This document shows, piece by piece, positions 21,545 through 31,424 of a stretch of DNA of 64,000 nt (the stretch's first letter is position 1; every line of letters begins with the position of its first letter). The notes below the pieces were generated by a model. It did not search any database and was not told where the DNA came from. It was given only the letters and a program-made list of their open reading frames with translations. Made by a program: the position numbers and the translations under genes. Source of the stretch: Adiantum capillus-veneris. Lineage: Eukaryota > Streptophyta > Polypodiopsida > Polypodiales > Pteridaceae. The stretch is taken from the NCBI GenBank assembly GCA_014529385.2, contig CM043969.1, positions 71,634,676 through 71,698,675 of the forward strand. The letters are read 5' to 3'.

Positions 21545-22314
21545 CCAAAACATTGCATGTCCAAGAGGTTGAACCATATGTCCCCATAGCCCAAGTCTCT
21601 AGAGCTTCAACTGATGTAGCTGAAATAAAGCTTGAGACACACAAGACCCATCCCAATATAACAAAGAAAACATACAAGTGGGTCCCTAAAGCTTCTTTAG
21701 CAACCATAGCCAGTGCTAAAAGACAGGAGCCTAGTAAGAGACGTCCCATTCGCCCTAAGAATTGTAAAGAAATGTTGCGTTGGATTCCTAAAAAACTATT
21801 GGAAGCCCAAGGCTACTATAAAGGAAATGATCAAATATGGGTGCCAAAACGTAAATTGTGCTCTTACTTGTCACCGGGCCCATGTGAGCTCAATCCTGTG
21901 GCTCCAAAACGAATTGAAGATCACGGAAAGGAAAAAATCACAGAATGCTACACACCCGCTCCAGAGCTAGTTTGGGTACCGAAGAGAGAACGATTTGTTC
22001 CACCTAGCTCAGGAACAGGGAAATCAAATGAAGCTTCTTCCTCTTCATGTAGTTCCTATACGGAAATAGAAGCTTCAACACAACCTCCACCTACCATTGT
22101 ACATATCCATACAAGAAAGAAAGAGTTTGCACCTCCCGTTGTAAGTTCACCACCTACAACAATGTTGCAAATAAAATCATGGGAGAGTACCTTACCACCC
22201 TTGCAACTAGATGAAATGCATAGGGCGGTCGAAAACTATTGGTTAAAGCCTTCACCCATAACAACTTGGAACAATTGGTTTCAAAAGGTGACGAAATCAT
22301 TCCAAAAGGTATGA
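21545..22314 (+). pseudogene. A1 pol tail with W-x-P-K repeats
   Basis: This is the continuation of the A1 pol frame after B1. The 253-codon frame from 21553 begins HVQEVEPYVPIAQ and contains four motifs: YKWVPK, LRWIPK, QIWVPK and LVWVPK. A Ser-rich stretch and the end segment ENYWLKPSPITTWNNW follow. The stop is at about 22312. The A2 copy ends 14 codons earlier because TGG became TGA. The tail is basic with Trp at regular points. No known domain is recognised. Confidence 0.8.
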
Positions 22315-22321
22315 TCTACCC

Positions 22322-22335
22322 AAGGAAGGGGGGAG
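22322..22335 (+). other. Internal polypurine tract of A1
   Basis: AAGGAAGGGGGGAG right after the pol stop, followed by TGTTTGCTGACATC. It is nearly identical to the A2 copy at 53579-53592 and to the terminal PPT at 24336. Confidence 0.75.
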
Positions 22336-22414
22336 TGTTTGCTGACATCCATCATTCACTTGCTTCCCTCTCAACCTTCCTCCCTGACCTCTTAATTTCC
22401 AATCTTAGGGAATG

Positions 22415-22424
22415 TATATATAAA
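22415..22424 (+). promoter_or_regulatory. TATA box upstream of the A1 accessory ORF
   Basis: TATATATAAAG lies about 140 bp before the accessory ATG. The surrounding block (TTAGGGAATG, GCCTTATACTCACAAAA) is conserved in A2 at 53661-53697. Inferred promoter for a subgenomic mRNA. Confidence 0.5.
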
Positions 22425-22560
22425 GCCTTATACTCACAAAAACAAGATAAAAAGTAAAAGAGCAAGAGCCATAACACAAAATCATAAAAACACATTATGC
22501 ACAAGAACACGACCCTTGTAATATTTGCACTCTAACCATCATCTATTTGCGTGTACAGAT

Positions 22561-22984
22561 ATGGCTAGTACGCTAGAGTCATCCACTTCTGCCTTGGGTG
22601 AGAGGTACCCTCGTTACTTTTCACAAATGTTTCACATGGTCTTTCCGGTGCTTGCATGTGAATGGGATTTGGTAGGTACGCTAACATGTGAGAGGAATTT
22701 TGAGGAGTTAGAGTGACTGATACGTCTCTTGACCACGACTAATCCATACTTAGTAGAGAGCGTTTCTCCCATTGCACAAGCCTACCCTTTTGACCAAGAT
22801 GACTATAGGCGTCTAGTGACCTTCGTAGTGAACATGGGTACCTATGATGAAGAAAGAATATTTACATGACTACACAGATGGCACATATGGTCTCATGGAT
22901 GATGACTTTGTTTATCTCGACGATGAGGATAGGGGTTTAGCCTTAGGGTTTCCCCCCAATCTCTACAATATCCTATTCCCTTGA
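22561..22984 (+). pseudogene. A1 accessory ORF (acidic small protein, broken)
   Basis: Homologous to the A2 ORF at 53852-54274. Shared segments include CEWDL, CERNFEELE, LIRL, SVSPIA and, near the end, YGLMDDDFVYLDD and DRGLALG. A1 has TGG to TGA after CERNFEELE (about 22714) and a frameshift near 22850-22870. It keeps Glu where A2 has a premature stop in the DD-x-DRG segment, which shows that the ancestral ORF was about 140 codons. The protein is acidic, with no signal peptide, membrane segment or known domain. It sits in the position where env-like genes lie in other Ty3 elements. Confidence 0.7.
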
Positions 22985-24335
22985 CTCTCTAGGGGGAGTG
23001 CAAATAATTAGGTTAGGATTCCTTATGTTTTTTGTTGTGTTCAATAAGTGTTGGTACCTTTTCCCACTGATGTGCCTCCTAGAGGTATTCCTTGTGTTTC
23101 CTAGTGTGTACAGGAGCGTGTTGCTGTTGTTAGGATTTGGACCTTCATGGAATCTTTATCTCGACTCACTCTTCAAATCAAGCACGACCATCAACGCAAA
23201 CAGGTGTTTCTTGTCCATTAGCATTGCCCCTTATCTTTTTTGCATCTATGATTGTCTGCTTTGATTGTGATTGGTAGCATAATATTTAGTGCCTTTGTTT
23301 AGCACCAAACATTAAATTCAATGTAATTTTTTGTCATAATCACTTGTTTAGGCTTAAAAATCAAGCAGTCCAACTAAGCTAGTTTGACCAAGCTAGGCGT
23401 TAGAGATCTTCTCTTAATACCATGGGGAATGCCTTCCTAATAATCAATGGTTACTTAGGTTCTTAATCCGATTTAGGCAGCATTGTGTAAAATGTACTAG
23501 GGCTTTCTAGTGGGCTTGACCCTATTGACCTTTAGCTTAAGTATTATAAAGGGAGTTTACTAGTGTGATGAGCCTGGGGAGGTGTAACAGTGTTATATGA
23601 CCCCCAAAGTTACAAAATTAAAATGCTGAAAACAAAAAAACAAAAAAATCAAAGTGCCACAATGTAAAATCTTAAGCTGGAAGAGAAATCTCAGTTGATT
23701 TGGTACTTCACTCACATGTATCGCCTATGGTACTAGAGCCCTAGAGATTCCCAGTGTGGGCGCTTTTCCTCGAAAAGCAAAAAACCCAAGGCATACAAAA
23801 TAAGCACACACATCAAAATTGAATCATTGTGAAAAGACTTTGGGGGGTCAAAGAAAAAGTAATCAGTCACATGAGAAATTCCTTTTATCGTAGCTTAACT
23901 ACAAGGTCTTCTAAGTTTAGCCTCTAGTCAGCCCTCGAACATGAAATACTTGGCTCTCGCGATTAAACAACTTAATTGACCATAGAAAATTGAGAAGCTT
24001 ACCCATGGTATTAATAGTCAATCTCTAGTGCCTTTTGACCGTTAAATTAGCGACCCCAGACTTGTTTAATTTTTTACCTTTATATCTGTTTATGCATTTG
24101 ATTATATTAAAATTTAATGTTTATTACTGACAAATGGTTTAAAATTCCGTTACCAATCACATTGTCTGCCTACAATTGCATATGCTTTTTAATTCTATGA
24201 GAATGCAATTACTGTGCCAATGTTGTTTGATTTTGAAGTGACTGAAGAAGGCTAAGGACATTCATCTCAAATGCTCTTCCACCTCGACGAACGAGCTTCA
24301 ACTCAATAGCTTTCGAGGACGGAATCTACATCAGG
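22985..24335 (+). other. A1 3' non-coding region
   Basis: No ORF of note. A block at about 23655-23820 is well conserved with A2 54825-54985 (GGTACTTCACTCACAT and TGGTACTAGAGCCCTAGAG recur). It holds a perfect small hairpin GCTTTTC-CTC-GAAAAGC at 23762-23778. A second conserved spot is TGCCTCCTAGAGGTAT near 23070, matching A2 near 54364. Confidence 0.6.
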
Positions 24336-24348
24336 AAGGGGGGCATGT
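24336..24348 (+). other. A1 terminal polypurine tract
   Basis: AGGAAGGGGGGCA directly before the 3' LTR. Same as A2 55476-55489. Confidence 0.85.
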
Positions 24349-24641
24349 TAACCCTCACGGCTCACGGACACCATATCACCTACGACAAACGTTGTATTAT
24401 TTACTTGGTAGAGTCAGGTACCGGGCTGGTCGGTCCAATAGGAAAAGGGTAAGAGTGATCGCCAATGAGAGGCGCACTCTACCTGGAACATTCAAGGGAT
24501 TAGTTGGCTAAGCATGGGCGCCCAAGTGTGAATGGGGTGAGCTCATATAAAAGTCAACTAAACCTCAAATTCAATCATTCTCTCATTTGTGCAATTGAAG
24601 AGTGCTCTTGCTCCATCTCCATCTTCTTCTTCATCATCTCC

Positions 24642-24692
<51 letters not shown>

Positions 24693-24944
24693 AAAGAGAG
24701 AGAGTGTGCGATCGAGCATTGCGGTGGCACGACGGCGGCGAGGCGGTTGAGCACGGCGTAGCGGCATCTCCCTCTTCTTCGCGACGAGGAATCCTCCACG
24801 AAGCAAGCGTAGAGCGGTGAGTGACACACCATCGGCATCTTTGAGCTTACTAGTTTAGGCTTGTTGTGTGCTTGGAGCCATTTGTGGCTCGCACGCGGTG
24901 TATCGGCAAGTTCCTTGCATTGACACGTCCGACATACACGCACA
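24349..24944 (+). repeat. A1 3' LTR
   Basis: Starts TGTTAACCCTCACGG and ends ACACGCACA, collinear with the A2 LTRs but clearly more diverged. TATAAAAG lies at 24546-24553 and a (TG)n tract of about 45 bp near 24642-24689. Its 5' partner is outside the window. Confidence 0.93.
24546..24553 (+). promoter_or_regulatory. LTR TATA box (A1)
   Basis: TATAAAAG, shared with A3 (63645-63652, - strand). Both A2 LTRs have CATAAAAG instead. Confidence 0.6.
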
Positions 24945-24949
24945 ATATT

Positions 24950-25033
24950 CTCGTAAGTTATTGGCGATAGTGTTTAAAAAAAAGATTTAAGAGAAGTATG
25001 TCAAGCTCCAACTCCAACTATGAATGCTATGCT
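24950..25033. repeat. Left part of a duplicated filler unit; includes the left LINE TSD (25017-25033)
   Basis: CGTAAGTTATTGG to ACTATGAATGCTATGCT matches 39145-39255. The last 17 bases are the LINE target-site duplication, whose right copy is at 38809-38825 with one mismatch. Confidence 0.85.
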
Positions 25034-25690
25034 GGGAGCCTTAAGAATGAAAGCTGGTTTGAAAAGATGAAGTTAGGGAAGATGAAGACGCGCTCTGTTA
25101 ATAATCGCCCGATAGCGTAAGCTGCGAGATGAAGCTCTGTTCATTATCGTTGAGCCACCTTGGGTGAGTGACAAACTGCGTGAAGGTGAGTGAGTGGATA
25201 TTGTCGGCCCGGTGAGCCGTGGTAGCGCCAGTCAGCTGCCGGAGCACTCATCAGTACAGCATAAAGATTTCCCTCCTTAAGCGACCCCCTCCTGCCCGGA
25301 TGCATTCAAGTCTGCCTGCATATGCCGAGCTGTTAATAATCGCTACCTGCTGTAACGATTATTAACCTTAATAATCGCTACTTTTTGGCTTTGCCTGTTG
25401 CGACGATTCCGCATTGTGATTATTAACCTTAATAAGGTCCCCTTTATTAATAATCGCTACCTTTTGCTATAACAATTATTAACTAGCCCGCACTGCGATC
25501 ACTAACCTTAATAAGCGCCCTAGATAATAATCACCATATCATGTTTTACAATTATTGTTTTCTGTAATCCCTTGCTCCTTTGAGTCCCTTTGAGACCTCC
25601 CTTTTGCATTGTACCCCAGTCATACCATAGCCTTAAAGCCTGTAGTTTGCGGTTGGCCCAATTGTGGAATTGAGCCTTTGATAAGCTGTT
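25034..25690 (+). other. LINE 5' UTR with inverted TTAATAATCG repeats
   Basis: No ORF. TTAATAATCG occurs at 25098, 25333, 25368 and 25447, and its reverse complement CGATTATTAA at 25356, with near copies around 25417 and 25474. At 25333-25365 two arms face each other across a 13-base spacer. The cluster is likely part of the LINE promoter or leader. Confidence 0.7.
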
Positions 25691-25699
25691 AAAGGTTCT

Positions 25700-27502
25700 G
25701 TGCTAATAGAATTCGACGGTCAGGCCGTAAGTGAGGACATTTGCAAATTCTCGCAGATGTTAGCGGCGACGAAAAGGTCCGAAATGGAGCTAGCGGTGCC
25801 AATGGATATAGGCGGCGGCTTTGTCTTGAGACAGGTGCATGACACGGAAATGTCAGGCCCCAATTCGCCAAAGGTATCAACCACGAAAGAGGACAATATT
25901 GTTCTGACCGAAAAAGTCCCCTTTGAGGAAACAAGAGAGAAAATGGGCTCAGTGCAAGGGTTCAAATTCGAAGTAAAAACCATCAAAGATGGGGTTCCTC
26001 AGGGACCAATTTGTGCAAACGTAAATAAAGCGTCAAGTTCATCGGCTACTTGCAGGCCACGTATATCATTTGCTAGCATACTCAAGGGGCCTAACTCTAG
26101 GGATAATGGAAATAGCTCAGCAAGAGGGATGTCAAGTGCAAGAGATATCAAAAACCTGCCGAATACAAAAGCTAGATTGCAACAAGAGCTCTTGGAAGTC
26201 AACAAAATGCTTGAGGCCGGCCCTAACAACAACAGAAGAAATTGCTCCCATTCAGAATTCAGTGGGCTGATAGAAGACAGGTTGGCAGATCGAGACTTCT
26301 CTGCTTTAGAAAATCCTTGCCACAGCAAGTGGAGGTTGCCGAGGCTATTACTGTAGCGATTCCACCAGCACTGATAAAGAAACAATTAGCCAGCCAAGCT
26401 AAGATGACGCTTGTATTTGGGTTCAGTGGAAGAATCCCGAACAGGTTTGAGATGATCCAATGGCTTCAGGGCCCTCAAATTCTTGGTCATGGAGGAGCAG
26501 TTGAAAGTACTTCCTACCTAGCTAAGGGTTTTTGCTCGGTGAGATTCAAAGAAGCCTCCGATGTGGATAAGATCCTAGACAAAGGGCCCCTAGTATTTAA
26601 CAGGACTACATTGTGTGTGGTGCCTTGGGAGCGAGTGCTCGACTCAGCTGAATCTCTACAAGCGGTTCATCCGCTCTGGGTTGAGTTTGTGGGACTGCCT
26701 AGCTGGCTGTGGGATAATCTCAGGATGCTTGCTAGACAACTCGGTACTCCCTTATTTATACCTAGTAAGAGAGGGTTTGGCAGAACTTCAAACAGGGTTT
26801 GTATAGGATGGGATTCATCTAAAACGCCACCTAAAAGCACGGTTATCAATGTCAGAGTTGGGCTTGTTACCATTCCGCTAAACTTTGGAACATACTTTGA
26901 GGCATGTTTTAAATGCAACAACTTTGGTCACTTCGCCAAGGATTTCCCATTGAATTCTAATGGTACTACAGCTCTGGCAGTACAGGGCCCCAATAAAATG
27001 GAATCCCCGATAGGAGGGCTGGAGAAGCAGGGAGACAATAATGAAGGGACAAATACAGGGAAGGATGAAGGAGGGATGGTATGTGAGAAAATGGATACGA
27101 AGATGCAGGAAAAGATGGTGTAAGAATCGATTCCCATACAATGAGCTTTGAAAGGTATAAGCAATATTAATAGGATCATTACTCCCGCTGCTACCCCCAA
27201 ATTTATGACAGTAACAACGGCGACGGCTGTCCAAGTCCCTGGTCTGAAAAGAGCCAAAAGAGTGAAGGTAGTGGCAAGAGACTCCAAAGTGCTGCAAGTC
27301 GTCAGAACACTGGAGGTGAAAGGATCTAACTCATCCTCTACCCCTTCGAAAGGAGGGGGGTTCATTATCCCTATGCACAATCCATTTGCAACACTGCAAG
27401 AAAAGAAATCCTCTGACTTGGAACCCCCGGATTCTCCTGAGACCAAGGAGAAGGGGGGGGGGAATGATTTAGATGCTGAAGAATTTGTTCCTCTATCCCA
27501 AT
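25700..27502 (+). pseudogene. LINE ORF1 (nucleic-acid-binding protein, broken)
   Basis: Two overlapping frames (25700-26356 and 26242-27123, continued with stops to about 27502) give a plant L1 ORF1. The DUF4283-like part (about 26400-26870) contains GFSGRIPNRFEMIQWLQG, FNRTTLCVVPWER and LPSWLWDN. It is followed near 26905 by a knuckle CFKCNNFGHFAKDF whose last Cys is now Phe. The N-terminal part is Ser/Lys-rich. A frameshift lies near 26250-26350, with stops at about 27121 and 27145. In L1 elements ORF1 packages the RNA. Confidence 0.82.
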
Positions 27503-27659
27503 GAGCCTCGTATTAATGATGGAGTCTCTAACTATCCAATCTTGAAACGTAAAGGGGTTGAAAACCCGGAAGAAGAGTACCCTTTTTTGGGAGGAAATAA
27601 AAAAGGAGAAGACAGTCAACTTTTGGGCCATTTAGGAACACCATCTAGACGCCCATAGT

Positions 27660-28919
27660 AAGAGAAAGCAGATGCTAGGAAAGAAATTGGTATTCTATGG
27701 AGGAGGAAATAACGCCTTCAGTGGCGTCCTCAGCATTGTGGACAGAGAATTGGAGACAAAGTTGGTTCTTAACCACCCACCCGGCAAGATCCTGGGGATT
27801 AGAATCAGATGGTAAGGGCGTCCCCTCACCATTGTGAATGTGTACAGCCCTTGCAATGCAAAAGATAGAGCCAAACTATGGATGCATCTCAGAGATACCC
27901 CTATATGAAGGGGAGTGGTTGTTGGTTGGTGACTTTAACATGGTAGAAAAGAGCAGGGATAGAACAGGATCCTCCAGTGTGCTGGCTTGCTCAGAAAGGT
28001 CTAAATGGCAAAGTTTGTGCAAGAGGTGGGCAATGATCGACTTATGGGATGTTGGCCCATGGAACAGCATGCTTGGGTTCACCTACACAAGCCTTCAGTA
28101 CGCCCGCACTGCCTCCAAAGTGAACAAATGCTATTGCTCGCACCAAGCTGACTGGATACCGACGCTGATGGAAATGAAGATAGTCCCAACAACAGTCCCA
28201 ACAACAATCCTCTCGGATCGCATTCCTATGCACATTCAATTTAAGAAGAATAAAGAGGAGGAGCAAGTCCCAAGAGGTTAAAAAAAAATGTTGGTAACAG
28301 GGACACACCTATTCAAAGACAAGAAAGCACTGGGTAAGCTAAAAAAAGATGTCGACCTCAACAAACACAATGCGTGGGACCTCTTTGCTCGGAGCATCCA
28401 GAAAGCAATCAAAACCTCGGGCCCCCGAATCAAGCAAGCTAGGGAGGATCACCTGTTGCATCTTTCAGCGGAGGTACAATTACTTACCACTATAAAAGCC
28501 ACTGGGCATGCTAGTGAGGTCAAACACAAACGATGGCTTGAAGCCAAATCGACCCTCGCTAATGAGTAGTTAGAAGATATCAAAAAGGCTAGACTTCTCT
28601 CTAGGGAGATTTATTTGCAACCGGAAGCCTCCAATCAAGCTCATTTTTTTAGGGCTCTTAAAAGCAAGAAGAGTCGGGGCTACGTCCGCTCGCTCGATGA
28701 TGAGAAAGGGACAGCAGTTCATAACCAGGATGAAGTGGCTGGTATGATGCTGAGCTATCTCAGTCAAATCATTGGACGGACGGAGACCCAGTCCCAAGAA
28801 GTGGAAGAAGCCAAAGGGACCTTACTTCAGAGTGTTAAAAAGGAAATTCCCCACTCAGAAGCTAATAACTTGGAGCGGGCATTTTCCGAAGACGAATGTT
28901 CACTTGCATTGCAAGCCCT
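27660..28919 (+). pseudogene. LINE ORF2, endonuclease and pre-RT part (broken)
   Basis: The endonuclease region shows LTIVNVYSP (about 27826-27850) and WLLVGDFNMV (about 27918-27947, the GDFN catalytic motif), but the frame changes repeatedly. From 28288 the pre-RT region runs in one frame (one TAG near 28567) with HFFRALKSKKSRGYVRSL, ending LQAL at 28919. There the CACTA cuts it; the next codons continue at 36157. Confidence 0.85.
28917..28919. repeat. CACTA target-site duplication (CCT), left copy
   Basis: CCT here and at 36154-36156. Joining across them restores the LINE frame at the usual G-K-x-K-S-P-G-x-D-G motif. Confidence 0.9.
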
Positions 28920-29040
28920 CACTACAAGACGTGCTTAATAGTAGCGACGCTCGTAGTGCGATGCTCAAACATGAAAAATACGGCATCGCTATATGCGTCG
29001 CTATGTTAAAAGTAACAAAGCGACGCCGCCAAGGCTAAAA
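28920..29040. repeat. CACTA 5' terminal and subterminal repeats
   Basis: TIR at 28920-28929, then TAGCGACGC, CATCGCTATATGCGTCGCTA and AAGCGACGCC between 28945 and 29030, in both orientations. Such motifs are the usual binding sites of the TnpA protein. Confidence 0.85.
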
Positions 29041-29231
29041 AAAATAATCGAGAGCGTCCAAAAACTCGGATCTCAGATCTGAGTTTTCGACGCGTGCTCA
29101 AGCAAGCAAGGTAACGCTCTCCCTCTCTCTCTCTCTTTCTTCTACACACACACACACACACACACGAGGAGAGGAAGGAGAGCCAGATATGCTCCTTCCC
29201 TCTCCTCACTCTCATGTTCCCTTCCCCTCTT

Positions 29232-29273
<42 letters not shown>

Positions 29274-29339
29274 GAGGAGAGGAAGGAGAGCCAGGTATGC
29301 TCCTTCCCTCTCCTCACTCTCATGGTCCCTTCCCTTCTT

Positions 29340-29407
<68 letters not shown>

Positions 29408-29529
29408 ACATTGTGTTTTTGAGAGAGAGAGAGAGAGAGAGAGATAGAACAAAAGAGAGAGCACAAGCATAAACAAAAAACGCACACACACATGCATAAA
29501 CAAAGAAAGCACACACACCTTGAGAGAGG

Positions 29530-29569
<40 letters not shown>

Positions 29570-29637
29570 ATGCATAAACCAAAAACGCACACACACATGC
29601 ATAAACAAAGAATGCACACACACATTGAGAGAAGAAA

Positions 29638-29671
<34 letters not shown>

Positions 29672-29715
29672 CAAAGAGAGAGAGAGAGAGAGAGAAAAGA
29701 AGAAGAAGAAGAGAG
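29041..29715. repeat. Compound microsatellite block inside the CACTA
   Basis: (CT)n, (CA)n, (GA)n and (TA)n tracts. The unit (CT)n-(CA)n-GAGGAGAGGAAGGAGAGCC is present twice (29115-29190 and 29230-29300) and a third (CT)n(CA)n follows at 29340-29410. A (GA)n tract lies near 29535-29570 and (TA)n at about 29640-29671. Open frames here on both strands are low-complexity and not genes. Confidence 0.9.
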
Positions 29716-30785
29716 TCTTAACATCGTAGGAAACTATCCCAAGAGACCTTAAAGATCTAGTCGACAGGAGTTGAACTCAAGACATGTTATTCATAAGGGA
29801 AATGGCATAACCAATCTATCACACTTCGGTGATAGAAAAGTTATACCATTTTCTCCTTTTTTTATTGGCGTGCACACACACTCGAGAAGAAGAGAGTTTA
29901 ATTTAACGTCGTAGGAAACTAATTAAAGAGACCTAAAAATCTAGCTGACGAGGAGTTGAACTCAAGACCTGTTATTCAAGAGGAAAATGGCATAACCAAT
30001 CTACCACACTTGGGTGATAGAAAGGTTAGTACCATTTTTCTCTTTCTATTGGCACACACACACCCACACACACACACACAAGAAGAAGAGAGTTTTAACG
30101 TCGTAGGAAACTATCCCAAAAGACGTTAAAGATTAGGTTAGATGTAGACTTACGTTAAATTAGATTTAGGTTTATTTTAGTTAAATTAGATTAAATTTAG
30201 GTTTATTTTTAGTTAGATTTATGTTTGATTAAATTTAGGTTTATTTACGTTAGATTTAGATTTATGTTATATTAGATTAGATTTAGGTTTATTAATTTAG
30301 GTTTATTTATGTTATATTAGATTAGATTTAGGTTAATTACTTGTTATTGAAGAGGGAAAATGGCATAACCAATCTAGCATACTTGGGTGATAGAAAGGTT
30401 ATACCATTTTTCTCTTTTTATTGGCACACACACACACCCACACACACACACATGCACACAAGAAGAAGAGAGTTTTATTGTCGTAGGAAACTATCCTAAA
30501 AGACGTTAAAGATTAGGTTAGATGTAGACTTACGTTAATTTAGATTCAGGTTTATTTAAGTTAAATTAAATTAGATTTAGGTTTATTTAGTTAGATTTAC
30601 ATTTGATTAGATTTAGATTTATTTACGTTAGATTTAGATTTACATTATATTAGATTAGGTTTAGGTTTATTTACGTATATTAGATTAGATTTAGGTTATT
30701 TACCTGTTATTGAAGAGGGAATTGGCATAACCAATCTACCACACTTGGGTGATAGAAAGGTTATACCATTTTCTTTTTTTAATCG
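29716..30785 (-). repeat. Tandem array of four tRNA-derived SINE-like units
   Basis: Units at about 29716-29880, 29895-30075, 30085-30445 and 30470-30785 share GTAGGAAACTA, AATGGCATAACCAATCTA and GGGTGATAG. On the - strand units 1 and 2 read like a tRNA head: box A TGGTAGATTGG, 33 bases, then box B GAGTTCAACTCC. Each - strand unit ends in CTTCTTCTTG plus a (TG)n tract. Units 3 and 4 lack box B and instead carry a TTAGATTTAGG-type minisatellite (30130-30340 and 30505-30695). SINE origin is inferred from the box spacing. Confidence 0.65.
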
Positions 30786-31424
30786 TTTAAGATAAGGTTA
30801 GAAGAAATGGCGAGAAAATTTCCTGCGTTCACAGCTTCGACAGTCCATGGGGACCAGCAATTCCACCTACATGTTCGACTGCTGCTACCATACAATCAGC
30901 CGTCATGTTCAGCTAATGGAAGAGCAAATTGAGCCTACACAGAAATTAGTGATGCAAGATGACGATTCCAAGGGTCACACACACACACACACCACATCCC
31001 ATCAAATCTAGATTAAGAATTAAGTGCCTTGAGTAGACATCAGCTACATTGCAAGAATGGCGTACCTGCATGCTACAAACAAAGATCTACTGTGAAAAGA
31101 TGTTAAGATGCTGTGAAATGCTACAGCTAGAGAAGAGGCAAAGGGGTTTTGTCCACTACATGCAGTATCATGTAGACGTGGGTGTGTAGATTTCTTGTAC
31201 CCACAAATATAGGCATTGACCAATAAAGATGAGATTATAACCTAGTGGTTCTGATCTCCGTGCACCTCTAGACCGAGGTGTGCGGGGATTGGACATGACT
31301 AGAGAATGTGAGGTAGTTTACACTGTGAACAAAGAGAGAGAGAGAGAGAGAGAGAGATAAAAGACGAAGAATGCTAATAGAAGATTAAATTTGTTGTCCA
31401 GGTTATAAGATTTTTACCCTTATT
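30786..31424. other. CACTA filler without a recognised feature
   Basis: No ORF or family signature. Contains a (CA)n tract near 30978 and a (GA)n tract near 31330-31358. Confidence 0.5.

Larger units (their letters stand above)
1..24944 (+). mobile_element. Ty3/gypsy LTR retrotransposon, family A copy A1 (5' end outside window, split by B1)
   Basis: Pieces 1-3321 and 21540-24944 are collinear with the complete copy A2 at 43173-56089. In order they hold RT, RNase H, integrase, PR2, the W-x-P-K tail, an internal PPT, the accessory ORF, the terminal PPT and a 3' LTR. The 18.2 kb between them is element B1, flanked by a 5-bp duplication (AAAAC), so the split is a later nested insertion. The 5' LTR, gag and PR1 lie upstream of the window. 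The copy is decayed by several stops and frameshifts. The base quintet after the 3' LTR, ATATT at 24945-24949, should recur before the unseen 5' LTR if A1 made a normal TSD. Confidence 0.93.

Noticed and set aside
29006-29729. Several open frames on both strands of 77-222 codons
   Set aside because: They are translations of (CT)n, (CA)n, (GA)n and (TA)n tracts and encode only low-complexity Ser-Leu, His-Thr or Arg-Glu repeats.
30130-30340. Interstitial telomere repeat
   Set aside because: TTTAGG words occur but the plant telomere unit TTTAGGG is not repeated in tandem.
31205-31310. tRNA gene or another SINE (CCTAGTGGTT ... GGATTGGAC)
   Set aside because: Weak box A and no convincing box B or cloverleaf. 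Not called.
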